A stretch of 64,000 bases of DNA, taken from assembly GCA_009379925.1 (NCBI GenBank), contig WHSU01000011.1, forward strand, positions 1-64,000, read 5' to 3'. The translations under genes were made by a program, and so were the position numbers. The DNA comes from Dehalococcoidia bacterium. GTDB lineage: Bacteria; Chloroflexota; Dehalococcoidia; UBA2979. Positions 34,853 through 44,283 of the stretch are shown here, piece after piece; the stretch's first letter is position 1, and each line of letters opens with the position of its first letter. Below the pieces are notes generated by a model. It did no database searches. It was not told where the DNA came from and worked only from the letters and a program-made list of their open reading frames with translations.

Positions 34853-36241
34853 GTGGAATTTCCACAATACGTAGCGATGTTGCGCCGCTGGTGGTGGCTG
34901 GTCGTCGCGAGCATCGTGATAGGTGGCGGCCTCGCCTACTGGCTGAGTTCCCAGGGCCCGGCTACGTACCGGTCGACGACTACGCTGCTGGTCCAGCAGC
35001 AGCAGACACCGGGCGTCTTCCAGCCCGCCGACTTCCAGACCAGCCAGCTGCTCGCCAACACGTTCGCGCGCCTCATCACGTTGCGCCCGGTGCTCGAAGA
35101 AGCGATCGAGGCGGGTCGACTGGACCTCAGCCCGCAGCAGCTCGAGCGGCGTCTCGAGGTGACGCCGGAACTGGACTCGACGTTGCTCGAGATCACCGCA
35201 TCGGCAAGCAACGCGGAGGGCGCCGCGCACATCGCGAACACGGTCGCGCAGACCTTCGTGAACTCCACGCAGCCCGTGCTGCAGATATCGACCGGCACGG
35301 TGTCCGTCGTCGAGCCGGCTCTGGTCCCGGGCGCACCGGAGGCAAGCCCGGTCATGCTCAACACGATCCTGGGGGCCGTCCTGGCGGCCATCGGCGGTGT
35401 CGCGCTCATCCTCATCTTCGAGAGCCTCGACAGCCGGCTGCGGCGCGCGGGCGACGTGGCGACGCTGGTCGGACTTCCGGCACTCGGACGCGTCCACCGC
35501 TTTCGAGGCGACCGCCACAACGGTGGCGGCGTCCTCGCGGATCCGCAGTCAGATGTCACTGAAGACTACCGCGCGCTGCGCACCACACTCTCGACGCGCC
35601 TTGGCCTGAGCCAGGGCTCGAAGGCGCTGCTGATCGCCAGTCCCGCCCCCGGCGACGGGAAGACGGCAACCACAGCCAACCTGGCCACTGTCTTCGGCCT
35701 GGCCGGCCGGCACGTCGTGATCGTGGACGCGGACCTGCGCGCCCCCGAAATGCACGATGTCTTCGGGCTGCGGAACGCCGCGGGCCTGACGACGTACCTC
35801 AACCGTCCGGACGTGGACGTGGAAGCCGTCGTCCAGCGCACCTCCCAGCCGAACGTGTGGGTGATCCCGGCCGGGCCAACGGTCCCCAACCCTTCCGAAC
35901 TCCTCGGCTCCGACCGCATGCACGAGTTGTTGGACGCCCTGCGCGAGCAGTACGACGTGGTGCTCCTGGACAGCACTCCGCTCCTCGCCGTGACCGACGC
36001 CACCGTGGTGGCGGCCATTACGGACGCGTCCGTGATGGTGGTCAGGCCCAGCAAGACGCGCCGCGAGGAACTCACCGCGGCCCTGGACGAACTCGACGAG
36101 GCGGGGCGGCCCGTGCTTGGAGTGGTCCTGAACCAGATCGGGCGCCAGGAAGCCGCGCGCCTGTACAGCCGCCCGAGCGGGACCGTCACGGACCGGCTCC
36201 CGGAGACCCTGCCTCAGCCGCGCGTGGGGCGAGAGATCTAG
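34853..36241 (+). CDS. Chain-length determinant fused to a tyrosine-kinase-type ATPase (Wzz/BY-kinase)
   Basis: A 462-residue protein with a Wzz domain (about 1-190; membrane helices near 12-32 and 165-185) and a cytoplasmic ATPase (about 220-450). Walker A is [14 protein letters not shown], Walker A' [11 protein letters not shown], Walker [13 protein letters not shown]. These proteins regulate polysaccharide polymerisation and export by autophosphorylation on a C-terminal tyrosine cluster. Here only one Tyr (RLYSRP) is left after Walker B, so phosphorylation may be lost or limited. First of a five-gene plus-strand run leading into sulfate activation. GTG start after AGGGAACG. Confidence 0.88.
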   Translation: MEFPQYVAMLRRWWWLVVASIVIGGGLAYWLSSQGPATYRSTTTLLVQQQQTPGVFQPADFQTSQLLANTFARLITLRPVLEEAIEAGRLDLSPQQLERRLEVTPELDSTLLEITASASNAEGAAHIANTVAQTFVNSTQPVLQISTGTVSVVEPALVPGAPEASPVMLNTILGAVLAAIGGVALILIFESLDSRLRRAGDVATLVGLPALGRVHRFRGDRHNGGGVLADPQSDVTEDYRALRTTLSTRLGLSQGSKALLIASPAPGDGKTATTANLATVFGLAGRHVVIVDADLRAPEMHDVFGLRNAAGLTTYLNRPDVDVEAVVQRTSQPNVWVIPAGPTVPNPSELLGSDRMHELLDALREQYDVVLLDSTPLLAVTDATVVAAITDASVMVVRPSKTRREELTAALDELDEAGRPVLGVVLNQIGRQEAARLYSRPSGTVTDRLPETLPQPRVGREI

Positions 36242-36318
36242 TACAACATGGCGCCGGATGCGCCCCAGCCCGACCGTCTCGACAGCACTCGAGGCGGTGG
36301 CGGAGAGGCATCGAGAGA

Positions 36319-36885
36319 GTGCATCAGCCACAGACTGGCTTCGTGATCTGGTTCACCGGGCTCTCCGGCGCCGGGAAGTCCACGCTGTCCCACCGCGTGG
36401 GCGAGGAGCTTCAGCGCCGGCTCGCACACGTGGAGGTCCTGGACGGTGATGAGGTGCGCACCCACCTCTCGAAGGGCCTGGGCTTCACCCGCGAGGACCG
36501 CGACACGAACGTGCTCCGCATCGGTTTCGTCTCCAAGCTCCTCGCGCGTCACGGTGTGGCCGTGCTGGTCGCGGCGATCGCCCCGTACGCGGACACCCGC
36601 CAGCGGGTCCGTCAGGGCATCGAGCGCTTCGTCGAGGTGCATGTCGACTGTCCGCTGGAGGAACTGGAAGCGCGGGACGTCAAAGGGCTGTACGCACGGG
36701 CGCGACGCGGTGAGTTGGAACATTTCACCGGCATCTCCGACCCCTACGAGGCGCCGGCGTCTCCGGAGATTCGCGTCGACACCTCGCGCCATTCGCCGGA
36801 CGAGTCGGTCGCGATGATCCTGCGCTGGCTTGAGCAACACGAATGTATTCCGGCCGTGCGCGATGCCGCGCTGGCCGACCGATGA
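36319..36885 (+). CDS. cysC: Adenylylsulfate (APS) kinase
   Basis: A 188-residue APS kinase, which phosphorylates adenosine 5'-phosphosulfate at the 3' position to give PAPS, the sulfotransferase donor. P-loop [29 protein letters not shown] with the APS-binding region, [21 protein letters not shown] and [24 protein letters not shown] are all standard. The start is GTG 36319 after GGAGAGG; the ORF track runs back into the kinase gene in another frame. Its stop overlaps the next ATG (ATGA). Because sulfate reduction in many bacteria can bypass PAPS, a CysC here points to sulfation. Confidence 0.93.
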   Translation: MHQPQTGFVIWFTGLSGAGKSTLSHRVGEELQRRLAHVEVLDGDEVRTHLSKGLGFTREDRDTNVLRIGFVSKLLARHGVAVLVAAIAPYADTRQRVRQGIERFVEVHVDCPLEELEARDVKGLYARARRGELEHFTGISDPYEAPASPEIRVDTSRHSPDESVAMILRWLEQHECIPAVRDAALADR

Positions 36886-37976
36886 ACGCGGGTGGGAACG
36901 AGACTGCCATGACCGACCTCGATCAGATGGACACGTTTGACCGCCTGGACCCGACCGGCGTCCATCGACGTATCGCTGCCTTCACCGAGGACGCACGGGC
37001 GGCGTGGGCGCTTGGCCGCGCCTTCGAGCCACCCGCTTCCTTCCGCGCGCCCCGGCGTGTCGTCGTGCTGGGGATGGGCGGTTCCGCGATCGGCGCCGAC
37101 ATCGCGGGGACGCTCGCGCTGCGCCGGACCGCCGTCCCGCTGCAGGTCGTGCGCGGCTCCGCGGTGCCGCCCGTGGACGACGAGACGCTAGTGATCGCCT
37201 CGTCGCACTCGGGTGAGACGTGGGAGGTGCTCTCGGCGTTCGAAGCGGTGCTCGCCGGGCCCGGCATGCACATGGCGATCACGCAGGGCGGCCGCCTGGG
37301 CGAACTGTGCGAAGGGCACGGGGCGCCCGTCGCGCGTTACCGCTACGATGGCGAGCCGCGGGCGGCGCTCGCGTATGGGGTATTCCTGTTGCTCGGCGTG
37401 CTCGACCGGCTCGGCGTCGCCGTGGTGACCGAGGACGAGGTGGTCGCCGCGCTGGCTGAGGTCGACGAGCAGGGCGCGGACTGGGGGACGCAGTCTCCCG
37501 TCGCCGGGAACCTGGCGAAGCGCCTCGCGGGCTCGCTGGACGGGCGGCTACCCGTGATCGTGGGGGACGGCCCGCTGCAAGTCGCGGCGCTGCGTTGGCA
37601 GAACCAGTTGAACGAGAATGCCAAGCGCTGGGCGTTCCACGCGGCGCTGCCGGAACTGGCCCACAACCTGGTAGAGGCCTTCGGCCGGCCGTCAGCGGTC
37701 CCGTTCCGCCTGATCGTCCTGGAGAGTCCCTTCGGCGACGCACATTCGCGGCGCCGCAACGACGTGATCCTGGAGCAGCTGGCGCAGAGCCGGGTGGATG
37801 CGGAGCGCGTGCGGCTGGAGGCGCGGAGCGCGCTGGCTGCGCTGCTGGTCGCCTGCCACCTGGGTGACTGGACTTCGCTCTATGCGGCCTTACTGGACGG
37901 CGTGGACCCGTCGCCGGTGCCGGTCCTCACCCGCTTCAAAGAATCGCTGGCGTCTGTCATCGGCGGCGCGCGATGA
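36882..37976 (+). CDS. Bifunctional phosphoglucose/phosphomannose isomerase
   Basis: A 364-residue SIS-domain isomerase: [17 protein letters not shown] and [18 protein letters not shown] form the phosphate-binding SIS loops, and [22 protein letters not shown] carries the catalytic Glu and His of the archaeal/bacterial PGI-PMI family. It interconverts fructose-6-phosphate with glucose- and mannose-6-phosphate. In this context it links central metabolism to GDP-mannose for the GDP-mannose 3,5-epimerase. The ATG at 36882 overlaps the cysC stop and suggests coupling; ATG 36909 has a better ribosome site and is an alternative. Ends in an ATGA overlap with cysD. Confidence 0.88.
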   Translation: MNAGGNETAMTDLDQMDTFDRLDPTGVHRRIAAFTEDARAAWALGRAFEPPASFRAPRRVVVLGMGGSAIGADIAGTLALRRTAVPLQVVRGSAVPPVDDETLVIASSHSGETWEVLSAFEAVLAGPGMHMAITQGGRLGELCEGHGAPVARYRYDGEPRAALAYGVFLLLGVLDRLGVAVVTEDEVVAALAEVDEQGADWGTQSPVAGNLAKRLAGSLDGRLPVIVGDGPLQVAALRWQNQLNENAKRWAFHAALPELAHNLVEAFGRPSAVPFRLIVLESPFGDAHSRRRNDVILEQLAQSRVDAERVRLEARSALAALLVACHLGDWTSLYAALLDGVDPSPVPVLTRFKESLASVIGGAR

Positions 37977-38974
37977 GCAACGGCGATCGTGCCGCATCGA
38001 CTGCCGCCGGCGGGCAGGGCGGGAACCGGAAGGTGGGTGAGCCCGTGTCCTACAAGCCAGGATTGGGAATGGCGTACGAACTGAGCCACCTGGGAGCGCT
38101 GGAGGCGGAGGCCATCCACATCATCCGGGAGGTGGCGGCGGAGTTCGAGCGCCCGGGCCTGCTCTTCTCCGGCGGCAAGGACTCGATCGTCATGCTGCGG
38201 CTGGCGGAGAAGGCGTTCTGGCCCCAGAGACTCCCGTTCCCCGTCGTCCACATCGACACCGGCCACAACTTCCCGGAGGTCATGGAGTTCCGTGACCGCC
38301 GCGTCGCGGAAATGAGCATCCGCCTGGTCGTCGGGTCCGTGCAGGACGCCATCGACGCCGGCCGCGTCGTCGAGGAGCGGGGGCCGCGGGCTTCGCGGAA
38401 CCGCCTCCAGACGACCGTGCTGCTGGACACGATCCAGCAGCACGCCTTCGACGCGGTGTTCGGCGGCGCGCGTCGCGACGAGGAGCGTGCCCGCGCCAAG
38501 GAGCGCATCTACTCGTTCCGCGACGAGTTCGGGCAGTGGGACCCGAAGCAGCAGCGCCCCGAGTTGTGGAACCTGTACAACGGACGCCACCGCAAGGGTG
38601 AGCACATCCGCGTCTTCCCGCTGTCCAACTGGACCGAGTTGGACATCTGGCAGTACCTGGCGCAGGAGCAGCTCGAGATCCCATCGGTCTACTACGCGCA
38701 CCGCCGCGAGGTCTTCCAGCGCGACGGCATGCTGATGGCGACCAGCCCGTTCCTGGAGCAACTGGAGGGCGAGGAGCCCTTCGAGGCGACCGTGCGCTTC
38801 CGGACCATCGGCGACATGACCTGCACGGCCGCCGTCGCCTCGGAGGCCGCCGACGTCGAGACGATCGTGGCGGAGATCGCTGCCACCCGGATCACCGAGC
38901 GCGGCGCCTCGCGAGCCGACGACCGGACCTCCGACGCGGCGATGGAAGACCGCAAACGCGAGGGATACTTCTAG
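37973..38974 (+). CDS. cysD: Sulfate adenylyltransferase small subunit
   Basis: A 333-residue CysD, the catalytic N-type ATP pyrophosphatase subunit that makes APS from ATP and sulfate with CysN. The PP-loop is LLFSGGKDSIVMLRLAEKA; HIDTGHNFPEVMEFRD, GGARRDEERARAKERIYSFRDEFGQWDPK and FPLSNWTELDIWQYL are hallmark CysD stretches. The usual RFRTIGDMTCTAAV and C-terminal RKREGYF are present. About 25 extra N-terminal residues precede the family's normal start. Its ATG overlaps the isomerase stop (ATGA). Confidence 0.95.
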   Translation: MSNGDRAASTAAGGQGGNRKVGEPVSYKPGLGMAYELSHLGALEAEAIHIIREVAAEFERPGLLFSGGKDSIVMLRLAEKAFWPQRLPFPVVHIDTGHNFPEVMEFRDRRVAEMSIRLVVGSVQDAIDAGRVVEERGPRASRNRLQTTVLLDTIQQHAFDAVFGGARRDEERARAKERIYSFRDEFGQWDPKQQRPELWNLYNGRHRKGEHIRVFPLSNWTELDIWQYLAQEQLEIPSVYYAHRREVFQRDGMLMATSPFLEQLEGEEPFEATVRFRTIGDMTCTAAVASEAADVETIVAEIAATRITERGASRADDRTSDAAMEDRKREGYF

Positions 38975-39055
38975 CGCGAGACCGCCTCGTTACACGCACC
39001 CAGCAGCCGCGCAGTCGCATCGAGATCGCGCCGCGGCACCTCGGAAGGGCCCCTC

Positions 39056-40312
39056 ATGGAACTCCTGCGCTTCGCCACCGTCGGCTCTGTGGACGACGGG
39101 AAGAGCACCCTGATCGGCCGCCTGCTCTACGACTCGAAGTCGATCCTGCAGGACGCGTGGGACGCCATGGAGCGCACCTCGAAGTCCCGCGGCGACGAGT
39201 ACGTGAACCTGGCGCTGCTGACGGATGGCCTGCGCGCGGAGCGGGAGCAGGGCATCACCATCGATGTCGCCTACCGCTACTTCGCCACGCCCAAGCGGAA
39301 GTTCATCATCGCGGACACCCCCGGGCACATCCAGTACACGCGCAACATGGTGACGGGCGCCTCCACGGCCGACCTAGCGTTGATCCTGATCGACGCGCGG
39401 GAGGGAATGGTGGAGCAGTCCCGGCGGCATGCCTTCATCTCCAGCCTGCTCGGCATCCCCCACCTGGTCGTCTGCGTCAACAAGATGGACCTGGTGGACT
39501 ATGACCGCGCGGTGTTCGACCGCATCAAGGCGGAGTTCACGGCCTTCGCCAGCCGGCTCCAGGTGACCGATGTCACCTTCGTGCCCATCTCTGCGCTCAA
39601 GGGCGACAACGTCGTCGACCGCTCCGAGCACATGCCCTGGTACCAGGGCCCCACGCTGATGCACCACCTGGAGGAGGTGCACATTGCGTCGGACGACAAC
39701 TACATCGATGTGCGGTTCCCCGTGCAGTACGTGATCCGCCCACAGAGCAGCGACTACCCGGACTATCGGGGCTACGCCGGCACCGTCGCCGGCGGCGTCC
39801 TCCGCCCCGGGGACGACGTGGTGGTGTTGCCCTCCGGCTTCAGCACGCGCGTCGCCGGCATCGACACCTGTGACGGCCCGGTCCGCGAGGCGTTCCCGCC
39901 GATGTCCGTCATCGTGCGGCTGGAGGATGACCTCGACGTCTCACGGGGCGACATGATCTGCCGCCCACAGAACCGGCCCACGGCGTCCCACGACGTGGAG
40001 GCAATGGTTTGCTGGATGTCGGAGGACACGGAACTGGCGCCCGGCCGCCGGTACTCGCTGAAGCACACGACGCGCAGCGTGCGCACCGTCGTCCAGGACA
40101 TCCGCTATCGCATTGACGTGAACACGCTACATCGGGACCTGGGCGTGGAGGGGCTGAAGCTGAACGAGATCGGGCGCATCCACCTGCGCACCACGGCCCC
40201 GCTCTTCTTCGACGAGTACCGGCGCAACCGCCTCACCGGCAGCTTCATCCTCGTGGACGAGGCTACCAACAACACGGTCGGCGCCGGCATGATCTTGCAC
40301 CCGACGGACTGA
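39056..40312 (+). CDS. cysN: Sulfate adenylyltransferase large subunit (GTPase)
   Basis: A 418-residue EF-Tu-like GTPase that drives APS synthesis by CysD. GTP-binding motifs are GSVDDGKSTLIGRLL, ADTPGHIQYTRNM and VCVNKMDLVDYD, followed by two beta-barrel domains. It stops without the C-terminal APS kinase fusion found in CysNC, consistent with the separate cysC four genes earlier. Separated from cysD by 81 bases. A strong hairpin follows at 40353. No PAPS or APS reductase gene is present in the window. Confidence 0.95.
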   Translation: MELLRFATVGSVDDGKSTLIGRLLYDSKSILQDAWDAMERTSKSRGDEYVNLALLTDGLRAEREQGITIDVAYRYFATPKRKFIIADTPGHIQYTRNMVTGASTADLALILIDAREGMVEQSRRHAFISSLLGIPHLVVCVNKMDLVDYDRAVFDRIKAEFTAFASRLQVTDVTFVPISALKGDNVVDRSEHMPWYQGPTLMHHLEEVHIASDDNYIDVRFPVQYVIRPQSSDYPDYRGYAGTVAGGVLRPGDDVVVLPSGFSTRVAGIDTCDGPVREAFPPMSVIVRLEDDLDVSRGDMICRPQNRPTASHDVEAMVCWMSEDTELAPGRRYSLKHTTRSVRTVVQDIRYRIDVNTLHRDLGVEGLKLNEIGRIHLRTTAPLFFDEYRRNRLTGSFILVDEATNNTVGAGMILHPTD

Positions 40313-40352
40313 GGGGCCCGCTCCGGACCGCTCATCGCCCGGACGTCCGCAT

Positions 40353-40372
40353 TCCGCCGGCTCTCCGGCGGA
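40353..40372 (+). terminator. Hairpin after cysN
   Basis: CCGCCGG and CCGGCGG make a 7-base perfect stem (8 with the flanking T-A pair) with a CTCT loop, 40 bases after the cysN stop. No T-run follows, so it may be a weak terminator; its position suggests the transcript that starts at the chain-length kinase ends here. Confidence 0.45.
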
Positions 40373-40889
40373 GCAACGCCTCCGGGCCTCGCCGTGCCCC
40401 TCGACCGTACGCCGCACCCACGCCTGTCGCTCGACGGTGAGGACCGCCGGCGCATTCGCGCGACGCCGCTCTGTCCTGCTCGTTCGGCGGGGAATCTTGA
40501 ACTTCCCTGACGCCGCGTGCCGGACCGCGTCGCGTTTTCTCGCTCATTCAGGTGTGCTCAGGAACTGAATCGCTGACATGCTACCTAAGACGCGTTTATG
40601 CTCTGTCGATAACTTTGCATGACCCCTGGGCATCCACTGCCTAGACTTGCGGCGGTCGCCCCGGCGACAGGTTGAGACTTCGTTCCCAACGCCGCGCACT
40701 CTCCCCGGCCCGGCATCGCGGCAAGCCACCCCACCCTGATCAGGTGCGGGGCTGTGTCGCTGCATACCCAGGCGGTCCCGCATGGAGGCGGGCCCGTACC
40801 GGAGGGGCAGGGCGGACGGACGGACTCTCGGGCAGGCAGCTGGCAGAGCCAACCAAGGATGAAGCAAGGAAGCTGGCAATCCGAGGCAC
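40373..40889 (+). other. Long leader of the third beta-helix gene, with several hairpins
   Basis: A gene-free stretch of 517 bases. An AT-richer patch at 40555-40620 is the likely promoter area. From 40650 to the ATG the sequence is GC-rich and folds: GTCGCC/GGCGAC (40655-40668), CCCC..GGGG enclosing CCTGATCAGG (40729-40751) and CCCGC-ATGGAG-GCGGG (40777-40792). GGCAAGCC occurs near 40720, but the GACGCAAAG core of the cyclic-di-GMP-I family is missing. I cannot assign it to a known riboswitch class. Confidence 0.45.
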
Positions 40890-43649
40890 ATGCACCAACC
40901 TGACTTTAGCCCAGAACAGCGATCAAACTTTCTACAGCGCGTTACGGCCCATCCGGTCGGACGCCTCATCCTGCTGGGCGCGGCCCTGGCGCTCACGCTC
41001 TCTGTCCTCACCACGATGGCCGAAGCGGCCGGTCTGGTCGGCGGCACGCCCTTCGGGCGTCTGGTCGGCAACAACAGCTCTCACCCACTCATGGTCAGCA
41101 ACAACGCCGACCGTTCAGGCGCCTCCGGCCTGGACGGCGCGAGCCTCTCGGGCGATGTGTACATCTTCGTGACGCCTACCGAGGGCATTCGTCAGGTGCG
41201 CTTCTACCTGGACGACCAGGAACGGGCCGGGAGCCCGCGCCAGGTCGAGAACGTGGCCCCGTACGACTTCGCGGCCACCGCCGACGACGAAGAGGCGCAC
41301 GCCTTCGATGCGGACGGCCTCGTCGACGGGGAGCACACCGTCACCGCCGAAGTAGAGACGATGGATGGGGAGGTCGCCCTGGCCGCGGCCACGTTCACGG
41401 TCGGCGTAGTGGAGCGCGCGATGGCGCAGGTCACGAGCGGAGGGGAGTTCCCCTTGCTCGTCAGTCGCTCGGAGGACCGTTCTGGTAGCGAGTTGCTCGA
41501 CGGCTCGACGCAGGACGGCCAGATCTTCGTGTTCATCGAGCCGCAAGGCGTGAAGCGGGTCTACTTCTTCCTCGACAACGCGGACCAATCCGGCAGCGCG
41601 TTCCAGACTGAGAACCACAGCCCCTACGACTTCGCGGGCACCGTAGACGGCACTGGCAGCGCGCGCGCTTTCGACGCGTCCGCGCTCTCATCGGGTGAGC
41701 ACACGATCAGTGCGCGGGTGGAAACGAGCGACGGGGCGTCGGTGGTGACCTCCGCAACCTTCAGCGTGGGCGAGGGTGGCGCGCCGAGCCCCAGCGCCAC
41801 GCCCAGCGGTTCCCCAACCGCTACCGCAACCTCGGCGCCCGGCAGCCAGGAGGGGTCCGGCGACGGTTCTGACTGGGGTCTCGCTCTGAGCCAGGCCTCC
41901 AACCGCTCGACCCCCTCGGGCCTCGATGGGGCGACGGTCTCCGGAGAGATCTTCGTGTTCATCGCGCCGGACAGCGGGATCGGTCGCGTGCGATTCTTCG
42001 TGGACGACCCGGACCGGAAGGGGTCACCATACCTGACGGAGTACCAGCCGGCCTACGACCTGGCGGGGACCCTCGGGGGCGGTCGCGCCGCTCCTTTCGA
42101 CGCCGACCAGCTCGGCGCCGGTAGCCACACCGTGACCGCCGAGATCGATCGCAAGTCCGGCGGCATGGAAGTGATCCACACCACCTTCACCGTGGGTGGA
42201 TCGGACGGCGGGTCGGGCGGCGACACGCCCGATGGCACTCCGACGGCCACTCCCATCGGTATACCAACGAGCGGCGGACAGCAGCCATCCGTCTCGGGCT
42301 CGGCCCCCAACGGCGCGGTGGAGGTCCGGCCCGGCGACAACGTCCAGTCGATGGTGAACAGCAAGCCGGGCGGCACGACGTTCTACCTCGCGGCCGGCGT
42401 CCACCGGATGCAGAGCGTGGCACCGAAGGACGGCAACACGTTCATCGGGGCGCCCGGCGCCGCGATGCGAGGCTCGCGTGAGTTGAGTTCCTGGGACCGC
42501 GCTGGCTCCAACTGGGTCATCGGCGGCCAGACGCAGGAAGGGCGGCGCGTGGGTGCGTGCGAATTCCTGCCGAACGGGCAGCGCGACACCATGTGTGTCT
42601 ACCCGGAGCAGCTGTTCATCGACGGCGAGCGTCTGACGCAGGTGGGCAGCCTGAGCCAGCTCGGCTCAGGGAAGTGGTACTTCGACTACGGCAGGGACCG
42701 GATCTACATAGCGGACAATCCCAGCGGACGGCTGGTCGAGACCAGCGTCACGGACATGGCCTTCTATGGCAATGCCCGCAACGTCACGATTCGCGGCCTG
42801 GTCATCGAGCAGTACGCGAGCCCGGCACAGGTGGGGGCGCTCCAGGGCAAGGACGGCTCTGGCTGGGTCGTGGACGGTAACATCGTCCAGTACAACCACG
42901 GCGTGGGCATTCGTACCGGCACGGGGATGCAGGTCCTGAACAACACCGTGCTCCACCAGGGCCAGATTGGGATCACCGGCGCCGGGAGCGACGTCGTCGT
43001 CCAGGGTAACGAGATTGCCTACAACAACGAGTCGTTCTACAAGCCACGCTGGGAAGCCGGCGGGACGAAGTTCGTGAAGACTCGGAACCTGGTGGTGCGC
43101 GACAATTACGTGCACCACAACACCGGCCCCGGCATCTGGACTGACATCGACAACGTTCACACGTTGTTCGAAGGCAATCGCGTGGAGTACAACACCGGCC
43201 AGGGCATCAAGCACGAGATCAGCTACGACGCCATCATTCGTGGAAACACCGCCCGCTTCAACGGCACCAACCACGATGTCTGGCTCTGGGGCGCGCAGAT
43301 CCTGGTGCAGAACAGTCCAAACGTCGAGGTCTACAACAACACGGTGGTCGCCGGGGAGAGTGCGGGCGACGGAATCGCCGGCGTGAACCAGGATCGAGGG
43401 ACGGGCAGCCACGGCAAGTGGGAGCTGCGAAACCTCTGGGTGCATGACAACGACATCACGTACCTGGGCAACGGACAGAACTCGGGCGTCGCCGGGAACT
43501 GCGGGGACAACAACCGGTTCAGCGGAAACACCTACCGCGCCCCCAGGGACTATCAGGACAAGAACTGGTGGGAATGGTGTGGCCGGACGAGCTTCGGCGG
43601 CCTCCAGAAGATCGGTCAGGAGGCCGGGGGGAATCTCCTCACCAACTGA
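40890..43649 (+). CDS. Secreted protein with three Ig-like repeats and a right-handed beta-helix (paralogue 3)
   Basis: A 919-residue exported protein with the same layout as the one at 18380. A hydrophobic segment (about 25-45) ends at AEA-A, a possible signal peptidase site. Three Ig-like units follow (about 65-175, 185-295, 320-435), each with SG.VYIFV-type strands and GEHTVTA. After a Gly/Ser/Thr linker comes the beta-helix (about 475-919): YPEQLFIDGERLTQVG, RWEAGGTKFVKTRNLVVRDNYVHHN, GIWTDIDNVHTLFEGN, GIKHEISYDAIIRGN, WGAQILVQNSPNVEVYNN. Shared surface motifs WEAG, VHHN, TDIDN and HEISY are candidate functional sites. Weak ribosome site (GAGGCAC) before the ATG. Confidence 0.88.
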   Translation: MHQPDFSPEQRSNFLQRVTAHPVGRLILLGAALALTLSVLTTMAEAAGLVGGTPFGRLVGNNSSHPLMVSNNADRSGASGLDGASLSGDVYIFVTPTEGIRQVRFYLDDQERAGSPRQVENVAPYDFAATADDEEAHAFDADGLVDGEHTVTAEVETMDGEVALAAATFTVGVVERAMAQVTSGGEFPLLVSRSEDRSGSELLDGSTQDGQIFVFIEPQGVKRVYFFLDNADQSGSAFQTENHSPYDFAGTVDGTGSARAFDASALSSGEHTISARVETSDGASVVTSATFSVGEGGAPSPSATPSGSPTATATSAPGSQEGSGDGSDWGLALSQASNRSTPSGLDGATVSGEIFVFIAPDSGIGRVRFFVDDPDRKGSPYLTEYQPAYDLAGTLGGGRAAPFDADQLGAGSHTVTAEIDRKSGGMEVIHTTFTVGGSDGGSGGDTPDGTPTATPIGIPTSGGQQPSVSGSAPNGAVEVRPGDNVQSMVNSKPGGTTFYLAAGVHRMQSVAPKDGNTFIGAPGAAMRGSRELSSWDRAGSNWVIGGQTQEGRRVGACEFLPNGQRDTMCVYPEQLFIDGERLTQVGSLSQLGSGKWYFDYGRDRIYIADNPSGRLVETSVTDMAFYGNARNVTIRGLVIEQYASPAQVGALQGKDGSGWVVDGNIVQYNHGVGIRTGTGMQVLNNTVLHQGQIGITGAGSDVVVQGNEIAYNNESFYKPRWEAGGTKFVKTRNLVVRDNYVHHNTGPGIWTDIDNVHTLFEGNRVEYNTGQGIKHEISYDAIIRGNTARFNGTNHDVWLWGAQILVQNSPNVEVYNNTVVAGESAGDGIAGVNQDRGTGSHGKWELRNLWVHDNDITYLGNGQNSGVAGNCGDNNRFSGNTYRAPRDYQDKNWWEWCGRTSFGGLQKIGQEAGGNLLTN

Positions 43650-43690
43650 GGTCCGCGAACGACGGAATCGACCTCGAGTGACCGCACGGA

Positions 43691-43714
43691 CCGGCCCCTC
43701 CTCGGAGGGGCCGG
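43691..43714. terminator. Terminator between the beta-helix gene and the Nudix gene
   Basis: CCGGCCCCTCC and GGAGGGGCCGG form an 11-base perfect stem with a two-base TC centre, in the 100-base gap between convergent genes. It is followed by CTTCGTC rather than a T-run; the symmetry would serve both directions. Confidence 0.65.
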
Positions 43715-43749
43715 CTTCGTCGTCCGGGTGCCGCCGTATCCGCCTGGCG

Positions 43750-44268
43750 TCAGGCGTCGTCCGAGGCGCGTCCCCCGATCGCCGCGGCGATCGCGTCCGC
43801 CGCTAGCACACCCAGATCGTGGCCCACGTTGCGGGCGTCGGCCCACTCGACCGCCAGGATCTCGAGGCTACAGCGAACGCTCTCCGGGCACTGCCCCGCC
43901 GCCAGCCGGCACTCGTAGGTGATCGCGATCCCTCGTGAGCTGGGGACTCGTTCGGATGGGTGCCGGCGGACCTGGAGGGGCCAGACGACCTCCACGATGA
44001 GCCCCAGTTCCTCCCGGATCTCCCGCACGAGCGCCGCAGCCGGTTCCTCGCGGCCGTCCACCCAGCCACCCGGCAGACCCCACGGCCGGTGCGGGCGAAA
44101 GAGGTGTTCGGCCAGCAGCACCCGCCCGCCGTCGTCGAGGATCACGGCCAGCACACCCACCCTGTGCCGCGACACGAGGAGGTTCGAGGCCAGCACGAGT
44201 CCCCATTGCAGCGGCGGTAGCCGGCGAAGCAGCACGGCGGCCGGGCGACGGAGGTCCAGATGCGGCAT
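43750..44268 (-). CDS. Nudix hydrolase
   Basis: A 172-residue Nudix protein. The Nudix box is complete: GGWVDGREEPAAALVREIREELGLIVE fits GX5EX7REUXEEXGU (only its length is given here by the ends). LWGLPGG-like PWGLPGG precedes it. The family hydrolyses nucleoside diphosphates linked to other groups. It follows cysQ by 15 bases on the same strand, so a nucleotide clean-up role tied to PAP/PAPS turnover is possible, but Nudix substrates cannot be predicted from this. N-terminal residues 1-35 are basic. Confidence 0.85.
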   Translation of the reverse strand: MPHLDLRRPAAVLLRRLPPLQWGLVLASNLLVSRHRVGVLAVILDDGGRVLLAEHLFRPHRPWGLPGGWVDGREEPAAALVREIREELGLIVEVVWPLQVRRHPSERVPSSRGIAITYECRLAAGQCPESVRCSLEILAVEWADARNVGHDLGVLAADAIAAAIGGRASDDA

Positions 44269-44283
44269 CTCAGCGGCCGTCTC

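Noticed and set aside
40650-40889. Leader of the third beta-helix gene as another cyclic-di-GMP-I riboswitch
   Set aside because: GGCAAGCC is present but the invariant GACGCAAAG and GGxCUA elements are not.
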